In this document: in pieces, positions 8,903-21,300 of the stretch
Layout of the letters: every line of letters starts with the position of its first letter
Numbering within the stretch: the first letter of the stretch is position 1
Assembly: GCA_012034575.1 (NCBI GenBank)
Contig: JAAUPF010000001.1
Span: 1 to 64,000 of the forward strand
Reading direction: 5' to 3'
Source of the DNA: Richelia sp. CSU_2_1
GTDB lineage: Bacteria > Cyanobacteriota > Cyanobacteriia > Cyanobacteriales > Microcoleaceae
DNA length: 64,000 nucleotides
The notes under the pieces: generated by a model
Told to the model about the DNA's origin: nothing
The model's input: only the letters and a program-made list of their open reading frames with translations
The model's database searches: none
Position numbers and translations under genes: made by a program

Positions 8903-9577
8903 CTAATAGCTGAACTCGGCGAATTTCTTGCCCGCAATTTCCGGCGATCGTACAGTTAATCTCATATTGTTGCAGGCAGCCGTTAGCAGAGGCTGACCTA
9001 AATTCAAAGCAGCCAAAGGACTTTCTTGAGGGACTTGTAATTCGCCTCCAATTAAGCCAATTTGAGAGGTAAATTCTCCTTTAAATAATAGCAAATTTGC
9101 ACGATCGGCACTGAAAACGGCTCCGCTCAAAGCTAGCGGCACTGCTAAACTTTGTTTGCTGTAATTGAGGCTGCACAACTGACAGTTTCCTTGACGAACA
9201 GTGACGCGGTATCCCAGAGTTGATGCTTTTACCGAGTCGCTGCCTTTCCAACTAAATTGAGCTAATTCTTTAGGCAGATGCCAAATTTCGCGACCACCAG
9301 CTACCGAGTTAGGATTGTCTACATAAATGTGAGAAACCCACGCACCCCATTTGCCGGAAAAATGGACGATCGCGCTGACTGCAATTAACTCATTATACTC
9401 CATCACCGACCCCAAACCGTAGGAGGATATATAAACTCCGCCTAAGGTTTTTCCGGGAAACACAGAGATAATTTCTAACTCCGAGGGAATCATGGGACGC
9501 ACTCGCGCCACATCTACCAATTGTAAGGTTTGAAGGGCATAACCTTGCAGTTTCCAAGGCGCGGGAGAATATACCAT
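8903..9577 (-). CDS. Acetoacetate-decarboxylase-family protein
   Basis: A 224-residue protein resembling the acetoacetate decarboxylase superfamily (ADC-like fold). Family-like segments include the start YSPAPWKLQGYALQTLQLVD, the central GGREIWHLPKELAQFSW, which corresponds to the conserved Gly-Arg-Glu...Pro-Lys block, and the Gly-rich ISSYGLGSVMEYNEL. True ADC uses a lysine Schiff base; I can see candidate lysines (PKEL region) but cannot prove conservation of the catalytic one. Cyanobacterial members have no established substrate. It stands alone, ending convergent with the carotenoid gene; the ATG is preceded by AT-rich DNA with several GATCG sites. Confidence 0.75.
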   Translation of the reverse strand: MVYSPAPWKLQGYALQTLQLVDVARVRPMIPSELEIISVFPGKTLGGVYISSYGLGSVMEYNELIAVSAIVHFSGKWGAWVSHIYVDNPNSVAGGREIWHLPKELAQFSWKGSDSVKASTLGYRVTVRQGNCQLCSLNYSKQSLAVPLALSGAVFSADRANLLLFKGEFTSQIGLIGGELQVPQESPLAALNLGQPLLTAACNNMRLTVRSPEIAGKKFAEFSY

Positions 9578-9701
9578 TTTAAGTGATTTTGTAGAGGAAC
9601 TTTTACACTTATTTTAGCTCGATCGATCGAACAGTATTTAATGTCCGATCGATCGACCGCACTACGAACCATGTTTGTTATGGCAGCCAAGTTCGCGGAT
9701 C

Positions 9702-11335
9702 TTACCAATCATCATTTCCCTTGTTGCTGTGAATTTCCCAATCATCACCATTTCGCGGCTGATACAGCGGTTCCGGTTGTATTTCTGCTGTTGTTTCTAA
9801 CTCGGTTTCCACTTCCTCCGAGTAAATATTTAAAGGTTCGACAACGCGAGCGATCGCATCTTTAACAAAAGCTTTGACAAACTCATCTTTGCGATTTAAT
9901 TGAAACTGCCTTTGCACGACTTGCGCCATCCCGCCGTCGCCCCAATCTTGATCGTGACGGAAATATTCAATAAAACTTTTACCCGCAATTCTGGTTAAAT
10001 AAGCAGCGCTAACTCCTTGAATTGCCTTGCCAACTACAAACCCAATTCCGCTCAATTGCAACGCCCTAGATACGATTTGAATTACACCTTCAACTATGCC
10101 CAAACTTGCGAGAGTTTTTGCTAGCGAAAGCGCCAATTCTTTCGCCCGATCGATATTTAATTCGCAACCGTAAATCTTGCCAATTTCCACTACCATTTGA
10201 GCGTTAACTGCTGCTGTAGCTAACAAATCCACCACCGGCAGCGGCGTTATCGCAATTACTCCAGCCCCGATCCACTGAAACTTCTCCACTACTTTATCAG
10301 CTTGCCGCCGTCTTTGAGCGTCAATTAACTTGCGCGCTTGGTCTCCCAAACTCTGAGATTGCAGCAATATATTATCAGCAATTAAATCTTCACCTTCCGC
10401 CCGCAAAATTGCAGCCACGCGCCGAATTAACGGCATAATATCCGGGTCTGGCTGAAAAATTGTCCCGCTTTCTAACACGACTTTTTGAGGATTGGCGCTA
10501 ATTGCTACCACATCCATTGTCGATACAAAACCCTTAACTCTTTCCCGCAGCCGAGAGAGAATTGCATCCCTATCGCTGTCGGGATAAAGGTCAGATTTAT
10601 TAAAAACCACGATCGACCTTTTGCCAATTTGCGCCAAAGCTAGCAGCGGTTCGTACTCGGATTTTCGCAAATCGCCGTCCAACACAAACAAGATCAAATC
10701 GGCTTGGGCCGCCAACTGTCTCGCCAATTCTTCTCGGTAAGTTCCCGCAATTCCCGCCTCCAAAATACCCGGAGTATCAGTAATCGCTAATTCTCTGTCA
10801 ATTCCTTTCAATTTCAAAGTGTAAGTTTCGCCAACTTCCGTAGTTCCCATCGGCGCGCCACCTGTCCCGCCATCCGCCCCAGGATAGCATTTACAGCAGA
10901 AGTTTTGCCCGCAGAACCGGTACCGAAAACTACGATCCGAACGTTACCGCGAGCCATATTAGCTTCAATTTCGCGAGCTCTCAACAGCAAAGCTTGGCGC
11001 GCTACTTCATCTTGAATGCGATCGACCTGCTGCCGAATTGCCTTGAGATTTTCCGCCGCAGCTTCAGTTTTGACAACAGGAACCTTTGGCTCAATAGCAC
11101 GCTTTCCCCGAGCTTTTTGAGGGCGCTGCAGCAGTCTCAAGTAATAGAAAAGGGCAAAAATCAGCGTTCCTAAAAGTACGATTATTGCTGTTACCAATAA
11201 ATTAGCCAGCAGCGGAGAAGCCGACAGGGAGATTTGACCGTACAGCCCTGTTAAGGAACTTACGAGCCAAATAATCAGCCCTACGGCGAGGCAAAAACTA
11301 GCAATTACTGTTAACAGGCGCGGCAAAGAAGTCAT
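9702..11335 (-). CDS. DUF697-containing membrane GTPase, frameshifted
   Basis: Membrane-anchored Era/YcjF-like GTPase. The first part (11335 to about 10860) has two transmembrane helices (about residues 8-32 and 42-68), a coiled segment and the P-loop GTGSAGKTSAVN (138-149). It then goes out of frame. The second part (10850-9702) holds the switch region GTTEVGETYTLKL, DTPG, the base-recognition motif NKSD, and a DUF697 region with hydrophobic helices (GAGVIAITPLPVVDLLATAA). Restoring one G at 10858-10859 yields the expected GQVGAPMGTTEVGETY, joining the halves into about 530 residues. The DUF697 fold associates with membranes; function in cyanobacteria is unknown. Neighbours give no hint. Confidence 0.82.
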
Positions 11336-11362
11336 GCGATTTTAGATTTTAGATTTTAAATC

Positions 11363-11896
11363 TTATATTTTTTTAATTTGGGAGTTGCGATTTTTTCCAT
11401 TATATATCTTTCGGTTATTTACTTGCGATCGGGCTCTTTTACTCGCTGACTCGTTACCAGGCTGTGCCTGGGGAGGCTCTGCCTTCCGTTTGCTCGATCG
11501 AGGCAGAGCCTCTAGACAATGGGTTCCCAGGCACAGCCTGGGAACCCATTCAACTTTTTCAGTGCCATTAACTAGAGGCTGTTTTATTTCTGAATTAGTT
11601 GGATTAATTAACCCTAGTTGTAACCGCAATTGCGCGCTCGATATTGTCTGCGATCGCGCTCTTTTTTTGGCAGCAGATTTCGGTATCTTTGGGATATCCT
11701 CAAGTATCAATACTGGTAGTTTCAGAGCCGCTTTGAAATCATCAATACTTTGTGCCAACTCTTCCAATGTACGTCCAAATGGTTCAACTGGATTCTCAGT
11801 ACAAGCAACAATCTCGCCCTTGTCATCATAAATCACTTCTCTAATTACATAATCGCCTTCTTTTTCTTGGAAAACACGATAATTCCAGCTAATCAT
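11363..11896 (-). CDS. Putative antitoxin-like partner of RelE toxin, extended by palindromic repeat
   Basis: A 177-residue protein. The first 75 residues (MISWNYRVFQEKEGDYVIRE to LPVLILEDIP) are like a small cyanobacterial family often found beside RelE/ParE genes. Its start overlaps the toxin stop by 4 bases (11893-11896), indicating translational coupling. Toxin first, partner second is the HigBA-like order. The C-terminal 100 residues look foreign: the segment VPRLCLGTHCLEALPRSS to QAQPGNESASKRARSQ is read through a cluster of palindromes (11455-11547). I infer that repeat insertion elongated an originally shorter protein. Antitoxin function is inferred from context only. Confidence 0.6.
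   Translation of the reverse strand: MISWNYRVFQEKEGDYVIREVIYDDKGEIVACTENPVEPFGRTLEELAQSIDDFKAALKLPVLILEDIPKIPKSAAKKRARSQTISSAQLRLQLGLINPTNSEIKQPLVNGTEKVEWVPRLCLGTHCLEALPRSSKRKAEPPQAQPGNESASKRARSQVNNRKIYNGKNRNSQIKKI
11455..11547. repeat. Cluster of palindromes inserted in a coding sequence
   Basis: Three nested palindromes: CCAGGCTGTGCCTGG near 11457-11472, AGGCTCTGCCT paired with AGGCAGAGCCT, and GGGTTCCCAGGC-ACA-GCCTGGGAACCC at 11521-11547 with perfect 12-bp arms. The block stays open in the reading frame of the minus-strand gene at 11363-11896. Confidence 0.8.
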
Positions 11897-12186
11897 AATT
11901 CTTCCTCTCTGCCACGAAATAAAAAGGTATTCCCCCGCTTTTCACCGATCCGCTGTATTTCTACAATTCGCACTTCAGTATCTACGTCATATAAGATACG
12001 AAAATTACCAATACGAAGTTCCCAATCAGCTTTTTCATTGAGTCGCATCTGCTTTCTGTTTCGCGTTTCAACAGTTGGCTCGTATTGCAGTTGTAGCTCA
12101 ATTCCGTCAATAATCTCATTTTGCTCGTGCTTCTTAAAATATTTCAAATCTTCAATAGCTTCATCTGTATATGCAATCTCATACAT
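11893..12186 (-). CDS. Type II toxin, RelE/ParE family
   Basis: A 97-residue protein of the RelE/ParE fold. It begins MYEIAYTDEAIEDLKYFKKH and has the family C-terminal block NFRILYDVDTEVRIVEIQRI with KADWELRIG just before it. RelE-type members cleave mRNA on the ribosome and ParE types poison gyrase; which applies cannot be told here. The stop overlaps the next gene, the presumed antitoxin, by 4 bases. A second RelE-type gene at 35944-36243 shares the WELRIG(N/E)(F/L)R block but pairs with a different partner. Confidence 0.85.
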   Translation of the reverse strand: MYEIAYTDEAIEDLKYFKKHEQNEIIDGIELQLQYEPTVETRNRKQMRLNEKADWELRIGNFRILYDVDTEVRIVEIQRIGEKRGNTFLFRGREEEL

Positions 12187-12283
12187 GGGTTGACTATCTC
12201 CGATCGGTGTTTGTATTAATTTTCCGAGTCAGGTATAATACAAGCGATAACTTGCCTCTATTTTATCTCAAACTCCGACAACT

Positions 12284-12390
12284 ATCAACTATCAACTGTC
12301 AACTGTCAACTGTCAACTATCAACTATCAACTATCAACTATCAACTGTCAACTATCAACTGTCAACTGTCAACTGTCAACTGTCAACTGT
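12284..12390. repeat. Tandem repeat (CAACTGT/CAACTAT type)
   Basis: About fifteen heptamers of TCAACTG and TCAACTA in a row, ending almost at the 3' end of the giant minus-strand gene. The same unit occurs at 37954-37983, 48486-48514 and 56353-56395. It is a cyanobacterial STRR, not a CRISPR: there are no unique spacers. Confidence 0.9.
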
Positions 12391-15300
12391 TTACCAAGGA
12401 CTGCCAATCATTGTAAAACCAGACCAATAATAGGGATGAGACAAATTCAGATTTTCCGCATCACTCCCTGTCGGTGAAGCCACCGTATTTTCGACAAAGT
12501 TCTGCCCCCGCACTGGAGTAGATTGTGCATTCACCTTTCCTTGAATCATATCAATTTGCGTTTGCCGCAAAGCCTCAGCCTTGATGTTGGCATTCCGCAA
12601 TTGACTGTAAAAATCAGTCATTAATGCTAAAGAACCTTCATCTGAAACGTACCACAAACTTGCTAAAACTGACTTCACCCCCGCTTGCACTGCGAAGCCC
12701 GCAAATCCTAATTCTGCCTTTTCGTCTCCCACGGCTGTGCGGCACGCACTCAATACTAATAACTCGACGGGTGGATCGTTCAAGCCTAACTGTCTCAATT
12801 GGCTCAGCAGCAGTTTGCTATCCCACAATTGGATGTAAGAATCGCTGGGGCCGTCGCGAAATTCTCCGTGAGTGGCTAAGTGAATAATTTGCGGGGCGAT
12901 CGCAGACCGCTGCGATTTCAGGTTTGGGAGGGTAAAAGTTTCGTTGAGGAAGTATTTGCCCGGCCATTCTGCAGTAATATTTTGCAATTCTATTGATACG
13001 CCTGGTAAGGGATCTTTGTCTGAAAAAACTGAGGCTCCCATTGCCAAAACTCGGGCATTTGTCAGGGATTGGTAGCGGGTGTCGGTTAAGGTGATGCTGG
13101 GAATCGTGGAAATACTGTATTGTTCTACGAGAAAGTGCTTGCCGTCGTGCAAAGCCGCCAGCGGCAAAGCTTTGAGTCCGGCATCCAAACTGAACAAAAT
13201 AGTGTCAATTTTTTGATTTTTCAGTTCGGTTTCTAAAGGTGCAATCAGCCACTGATAGAGTTTTTGAGCTGGAGCTAAATAGCTGGTTGTTTTGCGTTTT
13301 CTGGGGTTGGTAATTTCCGATCGCAAGCTGGTGGCTGCTGCCAAAAGTGCTTTGCGGTTTGCTTCGGGAACGGTGCGGTGAATGGTTGCGCCCGTGGCAG
13401 TGACTAAAACTAAATCTAGCTGGTCGGGACGGACGATCGCGTAAATTATAGCCGATCGATTCCCGGTTTTACTTTCTATTGTTCTTAAAGTTTCTCGGAT
13501 ATTTTGCACCGATTGTGGGGATTGCTCTGAATCGAAACCTAAATAATTAGAGTACACATTTTCGGAAAGGATCTCTATTTTGTCCACGGCATTATCGATA
13601 TTGCCTGAGTCGAGACTTTGAGTCGCAGCGGCACGCGATAAAATTATTGGCTCTAAATTATGAGAGGTGGAAATGCCGATATTGCCGCTGGTGCTATCAG
13701 TATAGCTGTTGAAAGCAAGCGCCCTGTTGCTGCTTTCTAGTCTCAATATTTGCCGGGAATTAGGATTAGTCGCATTAGGATTAGTCGCATTAGGATTGGT
13801 CGAATTAGGATTGGTCGAATTAGTATTGGTCGAATTAGTATTGGTCGAAACAGATGGGTTGCGGTTTTCGCGGTTTTCTACGACTAATATTTGTTGGCTG
13901 CCAACTCCACCGCTATTGGGATTGGGGGTTTCAACACCAGCATTTGACGTAATGCTGCTGTTGGCACCAGCGCCATCGGTTTCCGGAGTATTCCCAGATG
14001 GCGCGGAATCGCGATCGACTGTTGGAGGCAGCACATTTGCTGATTCTGCAGCCTCGCTTTGCGGGGTTTGCGCCGGCGGTAGGGGGGGATTTGCGCCTTC
14101 CGGCTGCAGGGTTTCCACCTGTGTTGGTGGGGGATTGACGGCGATCGTCCCCGGCACAGTTTCCACCTGTGGTGGGGGATTGACGACGATCGCCCCCGGC
14201 TGAGGCACCGGCTGCGGTATCGGAGATGGGATCGGCTGCTGCGGATTTGGCACCGGCTGCGGTGTCGGAGATGGAATCGGCTGCTGCGGCGCTGCGGTAA
14301 TTATATTGATATTCCCCACAGTGTAGATGCCGGGGGGTACGGGCACGGCAAAAGTCGGGACGATCGCATTATTGGCGGCACTGGAAATAGCGCCCGCCGT
14401 ACCGTTAATCCCTGCATCGCCGATAACAAAAGGAGTTACGGTACTGCCACCGTGGCGGATGGTAATTGCGCCGCCTTGGGTGGAAATGCTGGCATTGAGC
14501 TTGTTTTGGTTGGTAAAAACCCCTGTCGATCGAAAAAAGTTGCCGGCAGTTACATCGACGCTACCCCCGCTGCCTTCTGTACCTCCCGAGGTGTCGAGCG
14601 ATACCACTCTGATGCTGTTAGGAGTGACGAGAGTGACGCCCCCGCCATTGTTTGCCGTGCCTCGGGAGTCGATCCGCCCGATCGCGATCGCGTTGTTAGC
14701 GCCGGCACTAACATTACCTCCGAAGTTGCCTCTGGTGTTGATATCGCCCGTTGCAATGCTTTCTCCGTTAAGCCTGACTCTACCGCCGTTTCCTGCTGTC
14801 GCACTCGCATCGAGATTGCCCGCCGTCACGCTGCCGCGGGCGGTGAAATCGATGCTAGTTGCTGCTACATTGCCCGAGGCGATCGCGCCTTGGCTGGTGG
14901 CTGTCAAATCGCCCAATCTCGAAATATTGCCGATCGGGCTGTTAAATGCGACCCCGCCCCCACCTGCAATTACTGTTAGGTTGCCGTTGCCGTTTAAAGT
15001 ATTGTTGAAAGTAATTCCGTCACCTGTCAAAACCGTGTTTCTCGCTACGGTAACTGCATCTCCATAAATCTGATTTCCGGCAGTATTGACATTGGCATTA
15101 TTTAATTGCGTTACTCCCCCACCATCGGTTGTCAAATTGGCGGCGCTGACGCCATTATTAAACGCTGTCGTACCGCTGGTATTAGCTGTTAAATCTCGCA
15201 GCGGATTGCCGCTACCGATGGCACCGTTAAAAGTAATGTTTCCCGTTCCCGCATTCACCGTTAAATTGCTGTTACCGCTGACTGTATTGTTGAAGGAAAT

Positions 15301-18300
15301 TTCGCCACCGGTCAAAATCGGATTGTTGGCAATTACCACCGCATCCGAGTAATTTTGACTGCCCGCAGTATTGACATTGCCGTTTAGTTGTGTCGTGCCA
15401 CCAACATTAGTTGTTAAACTCGCCGCGCTGACATTGCTGTTAAATGCTGTTGTCCCGCTGCTGTTAGCTGTTAAATCTCCCAGGGGATTGCTGCCGCCAA
15501 CTGTCCCGCTAAAAGTAATGTTTCCCGTGCCGGAATCTAGAGTTAAATTGCTGCTGCCACCGACAGTATTTCGGAAAGAAATCTCGCTGCCTGTCAAAAT
15601 CGGATTGTTGGCAATTACTACTGCATCTGAGTAATTTTGACTGCCCGCAGTATTGATATTGCCCTTAAGTTGAGTAGTGCCGCCGGCATTAGTTGTCAAA
15701 CTCGCCGCGCTGACATTGCTGTTAAATGCTGTTGTTCCACTGCTGTTAGCTGTCAAATCTCGCAGCGGATTGCTGCCGCCAACTGCACCGCCAAAAGTAA
15801 TATTTCCCGCGCCGGAATTTACAATTAAATTGCTGCTACCATCGAGACTAGAATTGAACGTAATGTTACTGCCTGTCAAAATCGGATTGTTGGCAATTAC
15901 CACCGCATCTGAGTAATTTTGACTGCCCGCAGTATTGATATTACCTCTAAGTTGAGTCGTGCCGCCGGTATTAGTTGTTAAACTCGCGGCGCTGACGCTG
16001 TTAAATGTTGTGGTTCCGCTGGTATTAGCTGTTAAATCTCGCAGCGGATTGTTGCTGCCGACGGCACCGTTAAAAGTAATGTTTCCCGTTCCCGCATTCA
16101 CCGTTAAATTGCTGTTACCGCTGACTGTATCGTTGAAGGAAATTTCGCCCCCCGTCAAAATCAAATTGTTGGCAATTACCACCGCATCTGAGTAACTTTG
16201 ACTGCCCGCAGTATTGACATTGCCCTTAAGTTGAGTAGTGCCGCCAACATTAGTTGTTAAACTCGCGGCGCTGACGCTGTTAAATGTTGTGGTTCCACTG
16301 GTGTTAGCTGTTAAATCTCTCAGCGGATTTCTGTCGCCAACTGCACCGTTAAAAGTAATGTTTCCCGTTCCCGCATTCACCGTTAAATTGCTGTTACCGC
16401 TGACTGTATTGTTGAAGGAAATTTCACCACCTGTTAAAATTGGATTGTTGGCGATCGCTACTGGATCTGAGTAACTTTGACTGCCCGAAGTATTGACATT
16501 GCCTCTAAGTTGAGTAGTGCCGCCGCTATTAGTTGTTAAACTCGCGGCGCTGACGCTATTAAATGCGGTTGTTCCGCTGGTATTAGCTGTTAAATTTCCT
16601 AAGGAAGTGCTGCCGCCGGCGGTGCCACTAAAAGTAATGTCTCCCGTCCCTGCATTCAGTGTCAAATTTTGATTTTCTGCCGTAACGCCGTCGAGGGAAT
16701 TGTTGAAACTGATGCTGCCGCTGCTGTTGCTGCCAAAGGTATCGATCGCGATCGATCGAGCTAAACGAGTATTGCCGTTAAAATTGAGATTGCTGCCGCT
16801 ACCAGTTGCCGCCGAAGTGTTGATATTGCCACTGAGTGTAATATTTCTACTGCCAGCATCGATCGATAGTGTTCCGGCATTAGCAGTGCTATTGTTGGCG
16901 GCGGTACTGGTATCGATCGCCCCTAAATTAATCTCTGTTCGAGCAGTTAAATTAATCGGTCCGCCGTTATTATTCGTGCTAGAAGTTTTGAGCGTGCTGC
17001 CGCTGGTATCGATGCTGCCGCCCGTACTTTCGATCGCGATCGATCGGCCCGGATTGGTGATATTTCCCGTAAAAATATTGCCCCCAGCGGACAAATTAAT
17101 TGTAGCATTGTCGGCACCGGTAATAGTAAAACTTCGAGTGTCGATCGAGCCGGAAGTTGCGGGCGATAGAACTGTTACCGGATCTTTAAAAGTGACATTT
17201 CCTGCCAAAGAAATTGTACTGCTGCTGTCGCTTCTGCCGAGGACGATCGAGCTAAATCCATTTTGCAAAGCAGCCAAATCTGTCGCACTTAAATCGAGAT
17301 TTGTCGTGCCGCTATTCGCCGCACCTCCCAGGGTAATATTGCGATCGGCTGCAAAGGGCTGCAAGACAATTATTCCCGTACCGATAACTCGATTTGTTCC
17401 CCCAGTCAGATCGATTTCATTTCCCGTTAAAGTTATATTTCCGTATCGGACGCTTGCCGATGCAGTCGGTAGCAAATCGGTTTGTAAGGTATTGATGCTG
17501 TTGGCAGACAAAACATTAGCGGCAGTCAATGCAATATCTCCCGGAGCGCCTTGACTGACAGTACCAAATGAGGTAGCATCTACCCTACCGCTGACCGTAA
17601 CATTGCCTCCCGCGATCGCAGAAATAGTGCCTGCATTTCCCGCAGTACCGGTGCCGAAAACATAAGCACCAGAATGCAGGTTTGCTAATTCGATATTGCC
17701 GTTAGTAGCTGTTGCTAGAAAGTTCCCTGCATTGCCAGCATTTCCACTGGCTGCGCGGGTTGAAGAAAACACGTTGTTTGCCAGAATATTGCCGTTAGTA
17801 GTAGCAAGATTAATGGCACCTGCGCTGCCTGCATTGCCAGTAGCAGTATCGGTGAAAGCTGAGATATCGGCGGCCGTAATTCCTGCTGCAGAGTTGAGAT
17901 TTACAGTGCCTGCATTGCCGTTAATCCGATTAGATTGAGCCTCGATCGAACCTGCAGCGATCGTACCTGTATTGCTGGAAATTGTCACGCCGCCCGCGTT
18001 ACCCGACGCGCCGCTACCGATAGCAGCCGCGCTGACTGTTTGCGCCCTGACGCTGCCGCTAGCTTTGATGCTGATATCGTTACCGCTAGCAGCATTCCGG
18101 GAAGAAGCATCGACATTACCCGTTGCTGTAATTTTACCTGCCGTACTTTCGATCGCAATGCTGCCGGAAGTGCCTGTGTTTTCCGCCCGACTTTGCACGG
18201 TATTGACTGCAATATCGCCGGCTGAAGTTATCGCAATATTGCCGCCGCCGCTAGCGGAAATCGTATCAATTGTTCCTGCCGAGGTGTCGATCGAACCGTT

Positions 18301-21300
18301 GTTACTGTTAATTGCAATCGATCGGCCGGGATTGGTAATGTTGCCAGTAACGATCGAGCGATCGGCATTCATACTAATTGTAGCATTTCCCGTCCCAGCG
18401 ATCGTGAAACCAGCCGAATTAATTGCGCCTCCTGCTGCCGGTGCTTGAATTGTCACCGGGTTGTTGAAAGTAGCATTTTCTCTAAAAGTAATCGTACCGT
18501 TTGTATCCAAATTTCCTACATTAATTTGAGAAAAAGTATTGCCTAAAGTTGTCGTGCCGATATTAAGATCTAAATTGGAAGTCAGCGGTAAAAACTCCAG
18601 CAAACCCGTGCCGTTAACTCGACTTGCAGGATCGAAAGATATTTTGTCAGCTTGCAGCCTGACTGTGCCGCTGCCGCCCGTTGCCCCAGGATTAATTGCA
18701 CCGCCCCTCAAAGCAATTCCTTGCCCGAAAGTTCCCGTACCGACAACAGTAATATTCCCCGTTCCTTGGGTTTGCAAGCGACTGTTGTTAATCGCATTTC
18801 CGCGCAGCGAAACGCCGTCAATCCTGCCAGTACCGGTAATTGCAATATTGCCAGTTCCTGCAGTTTCTACGGCCGTTGTTATCCCGATCGGGCTTTTGAT
18901 ATCGACACCAATGTGAGAGCTGCTAGTACCTGTTACAGTGATATTGCCACCGGCCGCACTCAGGCGTTGGTCGATCGTAATTCCCGAACCGTTAATCGCA
19001 TCCCCGGTACTGTTACCGAGCACTTGAATATTGCCTGTTCCTGTTGTTTGTAATTTGACGCCGGAAATTGCTACTCCCTTGCTGTCATTTTGGGGGGAAG
19101 TAGTATTGCCTTCAATATTAATATTGCCGTTGACGGCCCTAATAATAGTATTCGCCGGGCCGTCAAATAAAGACACTCCCGTATTGGAACTGCCTGAATT
19201 ACCGCTAGCCCTGCCGTTAATCGCAATATTTCCCGTGCCGCTAACTTGCAAGTTGCTCGATTCTACGTTTGCGCCTCGGTCGTTAATTCCGACTCCCCGA
19301 ATCGAAATATTGCCGCTACCGGCGTTGAGGTTGCTATTAACAATATTAACACCTTTCGGATTAGCTGCATTGCCTTGCGCTGGCTCGGTTAAAGCATTGC
19401 TGCCGCCGCCTAAAATAATGTTGCCGCCGTTAGTATTAATTGTAGCTTGAGCGAGGGAAATCGGCCCGCCACCGCTGCTGTCAGCATCAGAATTGACAGT
19501 GAAGTTGAGCGCAGGTGAGAGTGGCGAGATCGTAGAGTTTGTGACGCTAATCTTATCGGCCGCTTGCAAAGTCAGACTGTTAGTTCCTCCGATGTTAAAT
19601 CCGGCAGTATCGATCGTACCCGTACCGACGGGCGATCGAACGGTTGTCGGAGCATTAAAATTCACGCTGCCCGCAAAAGAAATGGGGCCGCTGCTGTTAG
19701 TACCGCCCGCAAAAATTTGAGCGAATCCCGGCGCAATATTGCCGATCTCGCTGCCATTTAAATTCAAGCTGCTGCTGCTGGCAATTCCCCCAATAGTCAT
19801 CCCCAAACTCGGAGTCAGCGGCTGCAATTGCAGCGTACCGCTACCTCGAATTGCCGCCGCTAAATTCATCTCATCTGCTGTCAGGCTGACGCTGCCGCCC
19901 GCGCCGAAAATCTCCCGATTGATGGCAGCGTTGCTAGCGATATTAATGCCGTCAAAAGTTCCCGTTCCCGTACCGATTAGAGAAATATTTCCCGCAGCAG
20001 CCGTTCCCAAATCAGCATTGTTATAAATGGTAATTCCGTATCCTTCGGGCGAGCTAGCATTGCCTGTAATGTTGATATTACCGTTAGATGTAATATTAGT
20101 ATTGGTACCGTCGATCGAGACGCCATCGCTTCTCAAAGTAGTAGCGCCACCTGTTCCTGTCAGAGCGATCGTCCCGCTATTAGAGCTAATTTGACTGCCA
20201 GCGTTAACCACAATACCGTTATTTGACTGCGTTCCAGTCCCGGCATTTCCAGTTAGGAAAATTTCTCCCGTACCTGTCGATCGCACGCTGCTAGAATCGA
20301 GCAAAATCCCGTGAGTTTGGGTGGTATTTGCACTACCAGTTCCATTTAGTGAAATGTTGCCATTTACGGAACTGATGCTGCTGTTGGCAGAGAGAGAAAT
20401 TCCGTGACTTAAAGTTGTATTGCTACCGCTGCTGCCATTGAGTTCGATCGTGCCGCTGCCTGTTGTTTGCACTTGGCTGCCAGTCAGAGAAATGCCGTGA
20501 AAATTGCTTCCCGGACTTGACAGCCCAGCGCCTCGCAATAAAATATTTCCCCCGGCAGCATTGAGAGTAGAATTGTTGAGGAGAATGCCGACAGGATTTG
20601 CTGCTATACCCGCAGCAGGAGAAGTTAACGGGTTACTTTGACCGCCTAAAATAATGCTGCCGCCACCAGAATTTATCGTTGCGTTGTTGATGCTGATTGC
20701 GCCACCATTTGCATTATCTCGATCGGCATTGAGGGCGATACTGCCACCTGCAGTAGTGATGTTTTGAGTGACAGCAATTGTATTGTTTGCTTGCAGGTTT
20801 ACTGCCCCGGTTCCTGAATTAGCGATCGGCGCATTTACTGCAATATTATTGTCAGCTTGCAGAGTTAAAGAATTGCCGTTACTCCACGCAATCGGTGCGC
20901 TAACTGTAATGTTGCCGGCACCAGTAAAAGCTGATGCTGTGGAAATAGTAACGTTGCCTAAAGCTAAGTTATTTTGCAGCGTCGCATTCAAGATTGTAGA
21001 AGTGGCTGCTGAGGGGGTAAATATGCCGCCTGAAAACGTACCGCCTGCATCTGTAGAGGCATCGATCGTGATATCTGTAGGATCTAAAAGTAGCGTTCCC
21101 AAATTGCCAAAGGGCGATCGCAAATCGACTGTGCCTTGAAAATCTAAATTTTGCTTGCCCGAAACTTCAACAAAGCCGCCGTTACCGGAATTGCTGCCGC
21201 CGCGCGCGCTGATATTGCCTAAAAACCGAGTAGTTTCATCGGACCAAATTATAACCCGCCCGCCATTTCCATTCAGCAAAGCATCGGCTTTAATTGTCGC

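Noticed and set aside
12284-12390. Possible CRISPR array from regularly spaced repeats
   Set aside because: Units are seven bases in direct tandem with no unique spacers, and no cas genes are present; it is an STRR.
13709-17554. Several long plus-strand open frames opposite the giant gene
   Set aside because: They are shadows of the repetitive, GC-biased minus-strand coding sequence; compositions are Leu/Pro/Val-rich with no domains.
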